NCBI RefSeq assembly: GCF_900142575.1
Contig: NZ_FRBI01000010.1
Coordinates: forward strand, 124,001 to 188,000
Direction: 5' to 3'
Source of the DNA: Actinacidiphila paucisporea
Lineage (GTDB): Bacteria > Actinomycetota > Actinomycetes > Streptomycetales > Streptomycetaceae
Length of the DNA: 64,000 nt
The position numbers were made by a program, and so were the translations under genes. Shown piece by piece: positions 9,352 through 18,243 of this stretch; within the stretch, counting starts at the first letter, position 1, and each line of letters opens with the position of its first letter. Under the pieces are notes generated by a model. It saw nothing but the letters and a program-made list of their open reading frames with translations, had not been told where the DNA came from and made no database searches.

Positions 9352-9438
9352 CTTAATGTGTCGGGCAGCCTAAGGAGCTGTCAGAACGGGTGTCAATAGG
9401 TCCGACAGCGGGTTTCCGGCCTGGCCGGAGGGTGCCTG

Positions 9439-10581
9439 GTGGCGTATATTCACGGCCTGGCCATGAGTTTTGCCCAGTCGGTTTCAGCACGAAGACCGAA
9501 TGTTTCGACATCCCAGCAGACCCAGCAGCGTAGGGCTCCCCCTTTGACCAGTTCCGTTTCAGCAGGCGGGCCGCGCGCCGCGACGATCGCCACCATCGCC
9601 ACCGAGGTCGGCGTGTCGGTGGCGACCGTCTCCAAGGTCCTCAACGGCCGCGCCGATGTCGCGCCGGAAACCAGGGCACGGGTCGAGGCCAGCCTCGAAC
9701 GGCACCGCTACCGCCGCAGGACCCGGCGCCCGGCGGAGGCGACCCACCAGATCCACCTGGTCTTCCACGAGTTCGACTCCGCCTGGGCGATGGAGATCAT
9801 CCGCGGGGTCGAGGAGGCGGCGGCCGCCGCCGGGGTCGAACTCGTGCTCACCCAGATGGGCGGCAGGCACCGCCCCTCCGACACCTGGCTCGACCTGATC
9901 GTCGGCCGGCAGCCGCTCGGCGTGCTGCTGGTGCAGTGCGGCCTGACGCCCGCCCAGCAGGAGAAACTCCGCAGGCAGCGGATCCCCTTCGTCGCCGTCG
10001 ACACCGACAGCGCGACCCCCGCCTCGGTCCCCACCGTCGGCTCCAACAACTGGAACGGCGGCCTGATCGCCGCCCGCCACCTGCTGGAGCTGGGCCACCG
10101 CAGGATCGCCGTCATCTCCGGCCCCGAGGACCTGCTGTGCAGCCGCGCCCGGGTGGCCGGATTCAGCTCCGCGCACGACGAGGCGGGATTGGCGATGGAC
10201 CCGGGCCTGGTCCGGCACGGCAACTTCTACCTCAACGCCGGCTACGAGCACGGCATGGAGCTGCTGCGGCTCCCCGAACCGCCGACCGCCGTCTTCGCCG
10301 GGTCCGACGCGCAGGCCATGGGCGTGCTGCGGGCCGCCCGGCATCTCGGCCTGGAACTGCCCGGCGACCTGTCCGTCGTCGGCTACGACAACCTGCCGGT
10401 CGCCGAGTGGATGGAGCCGGCGCTCACCACCGTCCACCAGCCGCTGCACGACATGGCGGGCACGGCGACCCGGATGCTGCTCGACCTGGCGGCCGGCGTC
10501 GAGGTGCCGACCAGCCGCATCGACCTGGGCACCGAACTGGTCGTACGGGAGAGCACCGCGCCGCCGGGACCGGACCGCTGA
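9439..10581 (+). CDS. LacI-family transcriptional repressor of the xylo-oligosaccharide locus
   Basis: A 380-residue protein with the helix-turn-helix and hinge at about residues 48-92 (IATEVGVSVATVSKVLNGR) followed by a periplasmic-binding-protein-like effector domain (SNNWNGGLIAARHLLELGH, YDNLPVAEWMEPALTTVHQP). The GTG at 9439 has GGAGG 8 nt upstream; this leaves an unusually long 47-residue N-terminal tail, and an internal TTG at 9544 would give the more usual length, so the start is uncertain. It probably represses the divergent permease operon and itself through the palindrome at 9332. Confidence 0.88.
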   Translation: MAYIHGLAMSFAQSVSARRPNVSTSQQTQQRRAPPLTSSVSAGGPRAATIATIATEVGVSVATVSKVLNGRADVAPETRARVEASLERHRYRRRTRRPAEATHQIHLVFHEFDSAWAMEIIRGVEEAAAAAGVELVLTQMGGRHRPSDTWLDLIVGRQPLGVLLVQCGLTPAQQEKLRRQRIPFVAVDTDSATPASVPTVGSNNWNGGLIAARHLLELGHRRIAVISGPEDLLCSRARVAGFSSAHDEAGLAMDPGLVRHGNFYLNAGYEHGMELLRLPEPPTAVFAGSDAQAMGVLRAARHLGLELPGDLSVVGYDNLPVAEWMEPALTTVHQPLHDMAGTATRMLLDLAAGVEVPTSRIDLGTELVVRESTAPPGPDR

Positions 10582-10663
10582 CCTTCCCGATTCCCGTTTC
10601 CCGGCCCGTGCCGCGTACGCCGGCCGGACCCCGCCCGCGCGGCACGTACCCGATGGAGGACCT

Positions 10664-11653
10664 GTGGCCCTGTTCGACCTTCCGCTCGGCGAGCTGGAGC
10701 GGTACGCCCCCGCGGTGCCCGAGCCCGACGACTTCGACGCCTTCTGGGCCGCCACGCTGAAGCAGGCGGACGCCGCGCCGGTGCTCGTCGACGTCGCACC
10801 GGTGGACGCGGGACTGAGCCTGGTCGACACCTGGGACGTGACCTTCGCGGGTTACGACGGCCAGCCCGTACGCGGCTGGTTCACCCGCCCCCGCGAGGCC
10901 GCAGCCCCGCTGCCCGCGGTCGTCGAGTACCTCGGGTACGGTCGCGGCCGCGGCCTCCCGCACGAGCGGCTGACCTGGGCCGCCGCCGGTTACGCGCACC
11001 TGCTGATGGACAGCCGCGGCCAGGGCGACCTGTACGGCAACGGCGGCGACACCCCGGATCACGGCGGCGGCGCCCTCGGCGGCCCCGGCGTGGCGACCCG
11101 CGGCATCCGCTCCCCGCACGACTACTACTACCGCCGCCTGATCACCGACGCCGTCCGCGCCGTCACCGCGGCCCGCGCGCTCCCGGGCGTCGACCCGGCA
11201 CGGGTGGCCGCGGTGGGCAACAGCCAGGGCGGCGGCCTGGCACTCGCGGTCGCCGGCCTCGTCCCCGACCTGGCCGCGCTGATGGTCTCGGCGCCCTTCC
11301 TGTGCCACATCCAACGCGCCCTCGACCTGACGGACGCGGACCCCTACGGCGAGATCGTCCGCTACCTCGCCGTGCACCGCGAGGCGGAGGCGGAGGTCCG
11401 CCGCACGCTGTCCTACGTCGACGGCGTCCTCTTCGCCCGCCGCGCCACGGCCCCCGTCCACGTCGGCGTCGGCCTGCGCGACACGGTCTGCCCGCCCAGC
11501 ACGGTCTTCGCCGCCTGCAACCACTACGGCTCGGCCCGCCCCGGGCGCGCGGACCGTACCGTCCACGTCTACCCGTTCAACCACCACGAGGGCGGCGAGG
11601 CACTGCATACCCGCCGCCAACTCGGCTGGCTCGCACCGAAATTGGGAGTCTAG
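10664..11653 (+). CDS. Acetyl xylan esterase / cephalosporin-C deacetylase family (CE7, AXE1)
   Basis: A 329-residue alpha/beta hydrolase with the CE7 motifs in order: RGQGD (residues about 121-125), the nucleophile Ser in GNSQGGGLA (about 187), and the catalytic His in the C-terminal HHEGG. CE7 enzymes deacetylate small acetylated xylo-oligosaccharides in the cytoplasm, which fits a protein without signal peptide in this locus. The GTG start has GGAGGA 5-10 nt upstream. Its TAG overlaps the convergent TAG of the following hydrolase gene, so there is no room for a terminator between them. Confidence 0.9.
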   Translation: MALFDLPLGELERYAPAVPEPDDFDAFWAATLKQADAAPVLVDVAPVDAGLSLVDTWDVTFAGYDGQPVRGWFTRPREAAAPLPAVVEYLGYGRGRGLPHERLTWAAAGYAHLLMDSRGQGDLYGNGGDTPDHGGGALGGPGVATRGIRSPHDYYYRRLITDAVRAVTAARALPGVDPARVAAVGNSQGGGLALAVAGLVPDLAALMVSAPFLCHIQRALDLTDADPYGEIVRYLAVHREAEAEVRRTLSYVDGVLFARRATAPVHVGVGLRDTVCPPSTVFAACNHYGSARPGRADRTVHVYPFNHHEGGEALHTRRQLGWLAPKLGV

Positions 11654-12615
11654 TCGGCGTCCGGCAAGCCGAAGCAGCGCCGCAGGTGGCGGGCCGCCTG
11701 GAGGTTGGCGGTCGTGGCGGCGTCGACCGCGCCGGCCATGGCGAAGAAGCCGTGGGCCATGCCCGGGTAGCAGGTGGCCTCGACCGGCACGCCGGCCTCC
11801 GCGAGGCGGCGGGCGTACGCCTCGCCCTGGTCGCGCAACGGGTCGTACTCGGCCGTGATGACCAGCGCCGGCGGCAGCCCGCTCAGGTCGGCGGCCCGCA
11901 GCGGTGACGCCAGCGGATCGGCGGCGTCGGCCGGGTCGCGCAGGTAGTGGCGGGCGTACCAGGCCACCGAGTGGTGGTTGAAGAGGTACGGGTCGGCACT
12001 GTCGCCGTCGCCTTCGCCGTCGCCCGTCGGGGCGGCGCCGGCCAGCTGGTCGGTGTTCGGGTACACCAGGAGCTGCCCGGCCAGCGCGGTGCGCCCCCGG
12101 TCCCGGGCGAGCAGCGTCACCGCGGCCGCGAGGTTGCCGCCCGCGCTGTCCCCGCCGACCGCGAGCCGCGCCGGATCGCCGCCGATCTCGTCCGCGTGCG
12201 CGGCGACCCAGCGCAAGGCGGCATGGCAGTCGTGCACCGCCGCGGGGAACGGGTTCTCGGGCGCCAGCCGGTAGCCGACGCTCACCACCAGGCACCCGGC
12301 CTCGGCGGCCAGCGTCCTGCACACGACGTCGGCGGTGTCGATACTGCCGAGCGTCCAGCCGCCGCCGAAGAAGTAGAGCAGCACGGGGAGTTGGGCCTCG
12401 CCGCTGGGGCGGTACACCCGCACCGGCAGGACGCCGTCGGGCCCGGGAATCTTCCGGTCCTCGACGCCGTACAGGGCCCGAGGGCTCCCCCCGGCCGCCC
12501 GGATCGCGGCCAGGTCCGCATCCCGGGCCTGCCCGACGGTGAGCAGGTAGAGGGGCGGCTCACCGCTGCGGGCACGCTCGTCGCGCAGGGCCTGGATCTG
12601 GGGGTCGAGCGGCAT
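11650..12615 (-). CDS. Alpha/beta hydrolase, hormone-sensitive-lipase (type IV esterase) family
   Basis: A 321-residue esterase-like protein. The nucleophile Ser lies in GDSAGGNLAA (about residue 158), Asp in EYDPLRDQG and His in GMAHGFF, so the triad is complete. The oxyanion motif that is normally HGGG reads FFGGGW, that is, the first His is replaced by Phe. Substrate is not evident; HSL enzymes take short acyl esters. It could deacetylate sugars for region A, or serve the neighbouring biosynthetic cluster. There are 77 nt between its start and the PPTase stop. Confidence 0.82.
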   Translation of the reverse strand: MPLDPQIQALRDERARSGEPPLYLLTVGQARDADLAAIRAAGGSPRALYGVEDRKIPGPDGVLPVRVYRPSGEAQLPVLLYFFGGGWTLGSIDTADVVCRTLAAEAGCLVVSVGYRLAPENPFPAAVHDCHAALRWVAAHADEIGGDPARLAVGGDSAGGNLAAAVTLLARDRGRTALAGQLLVYPNTDQLAGAAPTGDGEGDGDSADPYLFNHHSVAWYARHYLRDPADAADPLASPLRAADLSGLPPALVITAEYDPLRDQGEAYARRLAEAGVPVEATCYPGMAHGFFAMAGAVDAATTANLQAARHLRRCFGLPDAD

Positions 12616-12692
12616 GTCGGATACCTCCTGGGAGTCGGTGCCTTCGGTGCTACCCGGACGCCGGGTGACCCGCGTTCGGGTACGCGGGGGTG

Positions 12693-13601
12693 TCAGCGTG
12701 CCGGGACCGGCCAGGTCCACCGGTGGCAGGTCACCCGGTAGCCCGACCGCCCGGACAGGGCGACGGCCGCCCGGTAGCCGGGCGGGGCGGGGACGTCGCT
12801 GATGCGGTAGTCCCCGGCCCACGCGTCGTCGGGGTGCGGGGACGGCCGGGTGCGGTCCGCGGACGGTACGGCCGCGTGCCGGTCGGCGGCCGCCGGACCG
12901 GCCGCGCACGGGGCGTCCCGACGTGGACCGTCCGCGAGTGGGCCGATGACGGGTAGCCCGTTGGCGTACGGGGCCGCCGCGCGCGGACCGTCGACGTACA
13001 GGCCGTCCGCCCGCGGACCGTCGACGTACGGGGCGCAGGCGCCCAAGCCGGCCGCCTGCCCAGGAGATGGCGTCACCGGGATGCGCAGGCCCTGGGTGAG
13101 GCGGCCGCCGTGGGCCTTGGTCAGGGCCTCCTTGCGGGACCAGAGGTGGGCGAAGAGGGTGGCGCGGGCCGCGGGGTCGAGGGTCGCGCGGACGGCGGCG
13201 GCCTCCTCCGGGGGGAAGTAGCGGGCCGCCATCGCGGCGGCGTCCAGGTGCGGGAGCACGCGTTGCACGTCGACGCCGACGCGGCGCGAGTCGGTGAGGG
13301 CGACCATCGCCACGTCGCCGGAGTGCGAGAGGTTGACCTCGGTGCCGCGCCAGCGGCCGGCCAGCTCGGGTTTGCCGTGCGGGCCGCGCGCCCAGCGGAT
13401 CTCGTCCGGGGGCGCGCCGAGCCGCCCGGCGACGACATGGCGCAGGGCCCCGTGCGCCAGCACGAAGCGGCGCCGGTCGTCGGCCGAGCGGTACGCCTCG
13501 GCACGTCGCCGCTCGTCCGCGTCGAGCACGGCGAGCAGGGCGGCGAGGGCCGGCTCCGAGCGCCGGTCGGGAACCAGCCACACCTCGACGACGTCCGTCA
13601 C
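12693..13601 (-). CDS. 4'-phosphopantetheinyl transferase with a decapeptide-repeat insertion
   Basis: A 302-residue Sfp/Gsp-type transferase that would load the ACPs of this cluster. Conserved elements are WARGPHGKPEL, NLSHSGDVAMVAL, the Mg-binding VGVDVQRV and the catalytic WSRKEALTKAHG. The core is normal, but after GLRIPV there is an extra stretch of about 70 residues rich in Gly, Pro and Ala built from ten-residue repeats (YVDGPRADGL-like), before a normal family C-terminus (GYRAAVALSG). The GTG start overlaps the hpgT stop as GTGA. It is the last gene of the 19-gene leftward run. Confidence 0.9.
   Translation of the reverse strand: MTDVVEVWLVPDRRSEPALAALLAVLDADERRRAEAYRSADDRRRFVLAHGALRHVVAGRLGAPPDEIRWARGPHGKPELAGRWRGTEVNLSHSGDVAMVALTDSRRVGVDVQRVLPHLDAAAMAARYFPPEEAAAVRATLDPAARATLFAHLWSRKEALTKAHGGRLTQGLRIPVTPSPGQAAGLGACAPYVDGPRADGLYVDGPRAAAPYANGLPVIGPLADGPRRDAPCAAGPAAADRHAAVPSADRTRPSPHPDDAWAGDYRISDVPAPPGYRAAVALSGRSGYRVTCHRWTWPVPAR
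12910..13035 (-). repeat. 30-bp / ten-residue tandem repeat inside the PPTase gene
   Basis: An 18-bp sequence (CGCGGACCGTCGACGTAC) occurs at 12982-12999 and again at 13012-13029, exactly 30 bp apart. Weaker copies continue leftward. Translated, the units read YVDGPRADGL, YVDGPRAAAP, YANGLPVIGP and LADGPRRDAP. The 30-bp period keeps the frame, so the array can grow or shrink without breaking the enzyme. Confidence 0.8.
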
Positions 13602-14896
13602 GCCGGCACCGCCCGGTCCCTGACCAGCTCCGCCAGCCTGCGGACGCCCTCCTCGACGCGGTCCGGCGGCAGCGCGCTGCACGACAGCCGGATCGAGCGG
13701 CGGCCGCCGCCGGACCCGGGAGCGTAGAAGAAGCTCATCGGGGTCCACAGCACCCCGTAGTCGCGGCCGGAGGTCTCCAGCATCGCCTCGTCCGCCGTCA
13801 GCGGCACGTCGACCACGGCGAAGAAGCCGCCCGCGGGGGCGTTCCAGCGCACCCGCGGGTCGTCGCCGAAGTGGCGCTGCAGCGCGGCGAGCAGCGTGCG
13901 CAGATTGCCGCGGTAGAAGGCGGTCTTCTCCTTGCCCGCCGCCCGCAGGCTGCACCCGGCCTCGACCAGGAAGCCGCCGATGACCGCCTGCGCCACCGGC
14001 GAGGTGTTGACCGTCAACAGGCTCTTGACGCTGGACAGTTCCTCGGCCAGCAGTGTCCGCCCGCCGTCCGCGGCGACCACCGTCTGGTCCGCGACCAGGA
14101 AGCCCACCCGGGCGCCGGGGAAGCAGGACTTGGCGAAGGAGCCGAGGTAGACCACGTGCCCGCCGGTGTCCAACGCCTTGAGGGTGGGCCGGGGTTCGTC
14201 GTCCAGGCCGAAGAGGCCGTACGGGTCGTCCTCCAGGATCAGCAGCCCGGTCTCCGCGGCGACCTCAAGCAGCCGGCGCCGCGCCGCCACCGGCATGGAC
14301 GCGCCGGACGGGTTCGCGAAGCTCGGCACCACGTACAGCGCGCGCGGCCGCCGCCCGGCGGCCCGTACCGCGGCCACCACGGCCGGCACCGTCTCCGGGT
14401 CGAGCCCGTCCGCGGACTCCGGGACCGGCACGACCTCGACGCCGAGCAGCCGGGCCGCCCCGGTGAGCCCGACGTAGCACGGCTCGACGGCCAGCACCAC
14501 GTCCTGCGGCCGCGCGCACAGGCCGCGCAGCGCGATGACCATGGCCTCCTGGCAGCCGCTGGTGACCATGACCGCCCGCTCGGGCACCGAGATGTCCTCG
14601 TCCACGACGAGCATGCGGGCGATGAGCGCGCCCAGGTAGCCGTTGGTCCTGCCGTACTGCAGGAGTTGGCGCTCCCGCTGCTCGTGGGTGAGGCCGAGCG
14701 CCGCCAGGTGGGCGAGGTAGGTCGCGAGGTACCGGGGCAGCTCGTCGGTGCTGTGGAAGCCGTCGTAGGGACGGCCCGCGGCGAGCGAGATAGCGTCGGG
14801 GAAGCGGGCGGCGACCTCGTTGAGGAAGTTCATCGACGCGGATTCCGGATCACAGACGGAGGCGTGCAGGTCGTCGCGTCGCAGCTCCACCGTCAT
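13598..14896 (-). CDS. hpgT: 4-hydroxyphenylglycine aminotransferase (HpgT-like)
   Basis: A 432-residue fold-type I PLP enzyme. The internal aldimine lysine is Lys256 in GSFAKSCFPGARVGF; EDDPYGLF and the Arg in SIRLSCSALP near the C-terminus are also conserved. The fold and length match HpgT, which aminates 4-hydroxyphenylglyoxylate to L-4-hydroxyphenylglycine with tyrosine as donor, feeding 4-hydroxyphenylpyruvate back to HmaS. The specific assignment rests on the neighbouring hmo gene (ATGA overlap) and hmaS in the same run; from the protein alone it would be a 2-aminoadipate-type aminotransferase. In this cluster it may also serve as a side branch, because an E1-type complex could use the same keto acid. 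Confidence 0.85.
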   Translation of the reverse strand: MTVELRRDDLHASVCDPESASMNFLNEVAARFPDAISLAAGRPYDGFHSTDELPRYLATYLAHLAALGLTHEQRERQLLQYGRTNGYLGALIARMLVVDEDISVPERAVMVTSGCQEAMVIALRGLCARPQDVVLAVEPCYVGLTGAARLLGVEVVPVPESADGLDPETVPAVVAAVRAAGRRPRALYVVPSFANPSGASMPVAARRRLLEVAAETGLLILEDDPYGLFGLDDEPRPTLKALDTGGHVVYLGSFAKSCFPGARVGFLVADQTVVAADGGRTLLAEELSSVKSLLTVNTSPVAQAVIGGFLVEAGCSLRAAGKEKTAFYRGNLRTLLAALQRHFGDDPRVRWNAPAGGFFAVVDVPLTADEAMLETSGRDYGVLWTPMSFFYAPGSGGGRRSIRLSCSALPPDRVEEGVRRLAELVRDRAVPA

Positions 14897-16017
14897 CGTG
14901 CCTCCGCCCTCAGCGTGACCGCTGATCTGTCGATCGACGCCAGGTCCGGCCGTCCGGCCAGCGCCATGGTGTGGGCCAACTCCTCGGTGGCCAGGTCGAG
15001 GACGCCCGCGACCCCGGCGGCGCCGTCGGCCGCGAGCCCCCACAGCACGGGCCGGCCCAGCAGCACCGCGCTCGCCCCCAGCGCGAGGGCAGCGAAGGTG
15101 TCGGTGCCGCCCCGCACCCCGCCGTCCAGCAGCACCGGGCACGCGCCCGCGACCGCGTCCACCACCTCGGCCAGCGCGTCCAGGCTCGCGCTCGCGCGGT
15201 CGAGCTGGCGGCCGCCGTGGTTGGACACGATGATCGCGTCGGCGCCGTGCCGTACCGCCGCGGCGGCGTCCTCGGCGGTGAGGACGCCCTTGAGCACCAG
15301 CGGCAGGTCGCTGCGCGCCCGCAGCCAGGCGAGGTCGGACCACGTCACCGACGGGTCGACGGCCTCGGCCGCGTGCGCCGCCAGCGCGGAGCGCCCGGCG
15401 GCGGGCAGGTGGGCGGCGGCCGTCACTGCCGCGTCGAGGTTGGCGGCACGGATGCCGGGGCCGAGCGCGAAGCCGTTGCGCGCGTCGCGGTGCCGCCGCC
15501 CCAACCGGGGCGCGTCCACCGTCAGGACGACCGCGCGGCAGCCCGCGGCGGCCGCCCTGCCGACGAGTTCGGCGAGCAGTTCGCGGCGGCGCAGCCAGTA
15601 GAGCTGTATCCAGAGCGGTCCCGCCGCCGCGGCGGCGATGTCCTCCAGCGTGCGGCTGGCGTAGATGCTGACCACGAAGAGCGCCCCGGCCGCCCCGGCG
15701 CCCCGGGCGGTGGCGACCTCGCCGTCCGGGTGCACGAGCCGGTGGTAGGCGGTCGGCGCGACCCCGATCGGCGTGTCCAGCCGCGCCCCGAGCAGCTCCG
15801 TCCCGGTGTCGCACCGCGACACGTCGACCAGCACGCGCGGCCGCAGCGTCACCCGCCCGAAGGCGCGCCGGTTCGCCCCGACGGTCCGCTCGCTCTCGGC
15901 GCCGCCGTCGATGAAGTCCCAGACCGGACGGTCGAGCCGTCGCCGCGCGGTGCGCCGGTAGTCCTCGACCCGCGCGGGCGCCTGCGGCGGGCGGACGTGC
16001 CGCTCGGGTGCGGTCAT
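14893..16017 (-). CDS. hmo: 4-hydroxymandelate oxidase (Hmo, FMN-dependent)
   Basis: A 374-residue member of the lactate oxidase / glycolate oxidase family. Visible active-site elements are the N-terminal AFGRVTLRPRVL, PIGVAPTAYHRL, the catalytic His and Arg in SNHGGRQLD, and the FMN phosphate loop DGGVRGGTDTF with GRPVLWGL. In hydroxyphenylglycine pathways Hmo oxidises 4-hydroxymandelate to 4-hydroxybenzoylformate. ATG at 16017 makes a TGATG junction with the upstream gene; a GTG one codon earlier is the alternative. It overlaps hpgT by 4 nt. Confidence 0.88.
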   Translation of the reverse strand: MTAPERHVRPPQAPARVEDYRRTARRRLDRPVWDFIDGGAESERTVGANRRAFGRVTLRPRVLVDVSRCDTGTELLGARLDTPIGVAPTAYHRLVHPDGEVATARGAGAAGALFVVSIYASRTLEDIAAAAAGPLWIQLYWLRRRELLAELVGRAAAAGCRAVVLTVDAPRLGRRHRDARNGFALGPGIRAANLDAAVTAAAHLPAAGRSALAAHAAEAVDPSVTWSDLAWLRARSDLPLVLKGVLTAEDAAAAVRHGADAIIVSNHGGRQLDRASASLDALAEVVDAVAGACPVLLDGGVRGGTDTFAALALGASAVLLGRPVLWGLAADGAAGVAGVLDLATEELAHTMALAGRPDLASIDRSAVTLRAEAR

Positions 16018-16964
16018 CACGCCCTCCCGGGGGCCGCCGCCGCGGCGAGCGCTTCTTCGGTGGCCGCGGCGAAGGCGGCCACCGACAAGGTGCCCGAGAG
16101 CGGGTCGTGGTCGGCCACGATCAGCGGGGCGGGCTCCGCGGGCGGGGCGGACAGTTCAGCGGCCAGCTCCCACCACACGCCGGTGGTGGGGCGGCCGGGG
16201 GCGGCGGTACGGACCCGGGGGGCGCCGGGGAGTGGCGGGGCCTGGGCGGCGAGGGCCGAGCCGAGGATCACGGCCGCCGGGGCGGCGGGTTCGGCCAGGG
16301 GGTCCGCGCCGGTGGCCGGCCCGGCGAACTTGGCGAGGGCGGTACGCGCCTGCGCCGCGGAAGCCGGGCCGGTGGTCACCCGTCCCAGCGGGGTCGTGGG
16401 CGTGCCCGGCGTCGGGGGGCCGAGGAGGAGGGCCACGCCCGAGGACGTGGCGGGCAGGTCGACCGGGATGCCGGAGTCGTACGGCAGCGAGGGCTGCTCC
16501 ACGACCAGCAGCAGGGCGCGGGGCAGCCGGCCGGCGTAGGCGCGGATCAGGCGCAGCGCGGTGAAGGGGGCGGCCGCGCCCTGGTCGGTGACCGCGAAGG
16601 CCATCGGCGTGCCGGGGCATACGTGGCTCAGGCGGGTGGTCGTGGCGCGGCCGGGTGCGATGTCGGGGACGGAGTAGGCGAGGACGAGCAGGTCGACGGA
16701 CTCGCCCGTCGGCACGGCCCGTTCGATGAGCACCTCCGCCATCTCGCCGTACGCGTGGCCGGCGCCGGCCAAGGCGGCCGCGTCCAGGGCGAGTCCGTAA
16801 GGGCGGAGCAGGTCGGTGAGGTAGACGCGCAGCCGCTCGGTGTGGACGGGGTCGGCGGCCAGGGCGGCGGGGCCGGGGAAGTCAAGCCGGACCGCTCGGC
16901 GGACGCCCCAGCCTGCGGGGACCTCGTCGGCGGCGGCGCCGTAGGGGACGAAGGTGCGCATCAT
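16017..16964 (-). CDS. KASIII-like thiolase-fold protein lacking the catalytic cysteine
   Basis: A 315-residue protein. Residues about 85-165 (VDLLVLAYSVPDI... then FAVTDQGAAAPFTALRLIRAY and ALLLVVEQP) align with the N-terminal half of ketoacyl-ACP synthase III, where the active Cys normally sits in an SAACSG-like turn. Here that turn reads TDQGAA, with no cysteine. The C-terminal half is Pro/Ala-rich and I cannot find the His and Asn loops. It is therefore probably an inactive partner or structural subunit. It is coupled to an ACP gene (TGATG) and that gene follows a catalytically equipped KASIII gene. Confidence 0.6.
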   Translation of the reverse strand: MMRTFVPYGAAADEVPAGWGVRRAVRLDFPGPAALAADPVHTERLRVYLTDLLRPYGLALDAAALAGAGHAYGEMAEVLIERAVPTGESVDLLVLAYSVPDIAPGRATTTRLSHVCPGTPMAFAVTDQGAAAPFTALRLIRAYAGRLPRALLLVVEQPSLPYDSGIPVDLPATSSGVALLLGPPTPGTPTTPLGRVTTGPASAAQARTALAKFAGPATGADPLAEPAAPAAVILGSALAAQAPPLPGAPRVRTAAPGRPTTGVWWELAAELSAPPAEPAPLIVADHDPLSGTLSVAAFAAATEEALAAAAAPGRA

Positions 16965-17266
16965 CACGCTTCCGTGAGCAGGTTTCCCGCGACGTAGTCG
17001 GCGAGCGAGCCGACCGTGCCGAAGTCGTCGCGGCCCAGTTCCTCGACGCTGATCTCCAGTTCGAGGCGCTCCTCCAGTTCGAGAACGAGTTCGAGGCCCG
17101 TGGTCGAACTCAGCCCGAGCGCGTCCATCAGCTCGGTGTCCGCCGTCACCTCGGCGACCTCCCGCTTGAGCACGTGCGGGAGGAGTTCGCGGATGCTGTC
17201 GACCAGGCGGTCGCGCAGCGCCGGGTCGGCGGCGGCGGCGCTCGGGGCGGTGTCCTGCTCCGTCAT
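16964..17266 (-). CDS. Acyl carrier protein
   Basis: A 100-residue protein with one carrier domain. The attachment serine is in LGLSSTTGLELVLELEE, where the usual DSL is replaced by LSS-T, so the exact Ser is one of two adjacent residues. The remaining helix IV region (DDFGTVGSLADYVAGNL) is typical. AAGGGA lies upstream of the ATG. It sits between the KASIII gene and the cysteine-less KASIII-like gene, which suggests it carries their acyl substrate. Confidence 0.85.
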   Translation of the reverse strand: MTEQDTAPSAAAADPALRDRLVDSIRELLPHVLKREVAEVTADTELMDALGLSSTTGLELVLELEERLELEISVEELGRDDFGTVGSLADYVAGNLLTEA

Positions 17267-17313
17267 CGGTGGTCCCTTCGGTGGTGGGTGGTGGCGGTGG
17301 TCCGGCCCGGATG

Positions 17314-18243
17314 TCAGTGCGCGAAGACCATGGCCGAGAAGGTGGCGCCGCTCCCGGCGCCGGCGGCCGCCATCACGTACGGCTCGCCCTGCCGCAGCAG
17401 CCCGCGGTCCCGCGCGGTGAGGTAGTTGATGAAGCCGTCCGCGCAGAAGACGTGGCCGGTGGTGGCCACGTTGTCGAGCACGACCCGCTCGCGCGGGTAG
17501 CCGAGCGTCCGGCACACCTGGTGCCAGGCCACGCGGTTGACGTTGTGCGGCAGGATCACGCCGACCTCGTCCATCGCCAGCCCCGCCCGGCCGACCGCGG
17601 CCGTGATCGCGGCGGCGAGCGTGTCGGCGTACACCCGCTGGAATTCCAGGGCCGTTTCCTGGTCGTCGGTGTCGAACTCCCCGCGCGGATCGGTGGCGTA
17701 CGCGAGCATCCGGTCCCGCTCGCCGGCGGCGGAGACCAGGCAGGCGGCGGCGCCCTCGCCGAAGAAGGAGGTCTCGGGGACGAGTTGGGCCTCACCGGTG
17801 AAGGCCTTCTCGCCGGTGAGTACGAGGGCGAGCCCGTCGCGGTCGTCGTCGGCGGCCAGCAGCCGTCCCGCCGCGTCGACGGCGAGCAGGCCGGACGCGC
17901 AGGCGTGGTGGCCGACCGCGAAGACGGCGGCGTGGCCGAGCCCGAACTCCTCGCACAACTCCCCCACCGGATCGTGCGGATAGGGCACGACGGTGGGAAA
18001 GGTCCTGGCGTGCAGGACGTACCGCACCCGGTGCTCCTGGCCGCGCAGCCCGTCGAGCCGGCGCAGCGCGCCCCGCAGCAGATCGGCCAGCCCGCCGTGC
18101 GGGTCGAGGGCGACCTCCCCGAGCTTGTGGTAGCGCCGGAATATCTTGGCCTGCATCCCGCTCAGCCCGAGCCGCCCGGCCACCTCCTCGATCCGCACCC
18201 GCCCCTCCGGCAGGTACGCCGCCACCGCCACCACCGCGGTCAC
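17314..18243 (-). CDS. 3-oxoacyl-ACP synthase III family protein (KASIII)
   Basis: A 309-residue thiolase-fold enzyme. Catalytic Cys115 lies in GHHACASGLL and His233 in LPHNVNRVAW. In the third catalytic loop (normally GNTSAAS) the sequence reads TTGHVFCAD, so the Asn appears to be His264; such changes occur in KASIII relatives that acyl-transfer rather than decarboxylate (family knowledge). It could therefore prime the ACP or transfer an acyl group to O or N rather than elongate. The GTG start overlaps the stop of the condensation-protein gene as GTGA. Confidence 0.82.
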   Translation of the reverse strand: MTAVVAVAAYLPEGRVRIEEVAGRLGLSGMQAKIFRRYHKLGEVALDPHGGLADLLRGALRRLDGLRGQEHRVRYVLHARTFPTVVPYPHDPVGELCEEFGLGHAAVFAVGHHACASGLLAVDAAGRLLAADDDRDGLALVLTGEKAFTGEAQLVPETSFFGEGAAACLVSAAGERDRMLAYATDPRGEFDTDDQETALEFQRVYADTLAAAITAAVGRAGLAMDEVGVILPHNVNRVAWHQVCRTLGYPRERVVLDNVATTGHVFCADGFINYLTARDRGLLRQGEPYVMAAAGAGSGATFSAMVFAH

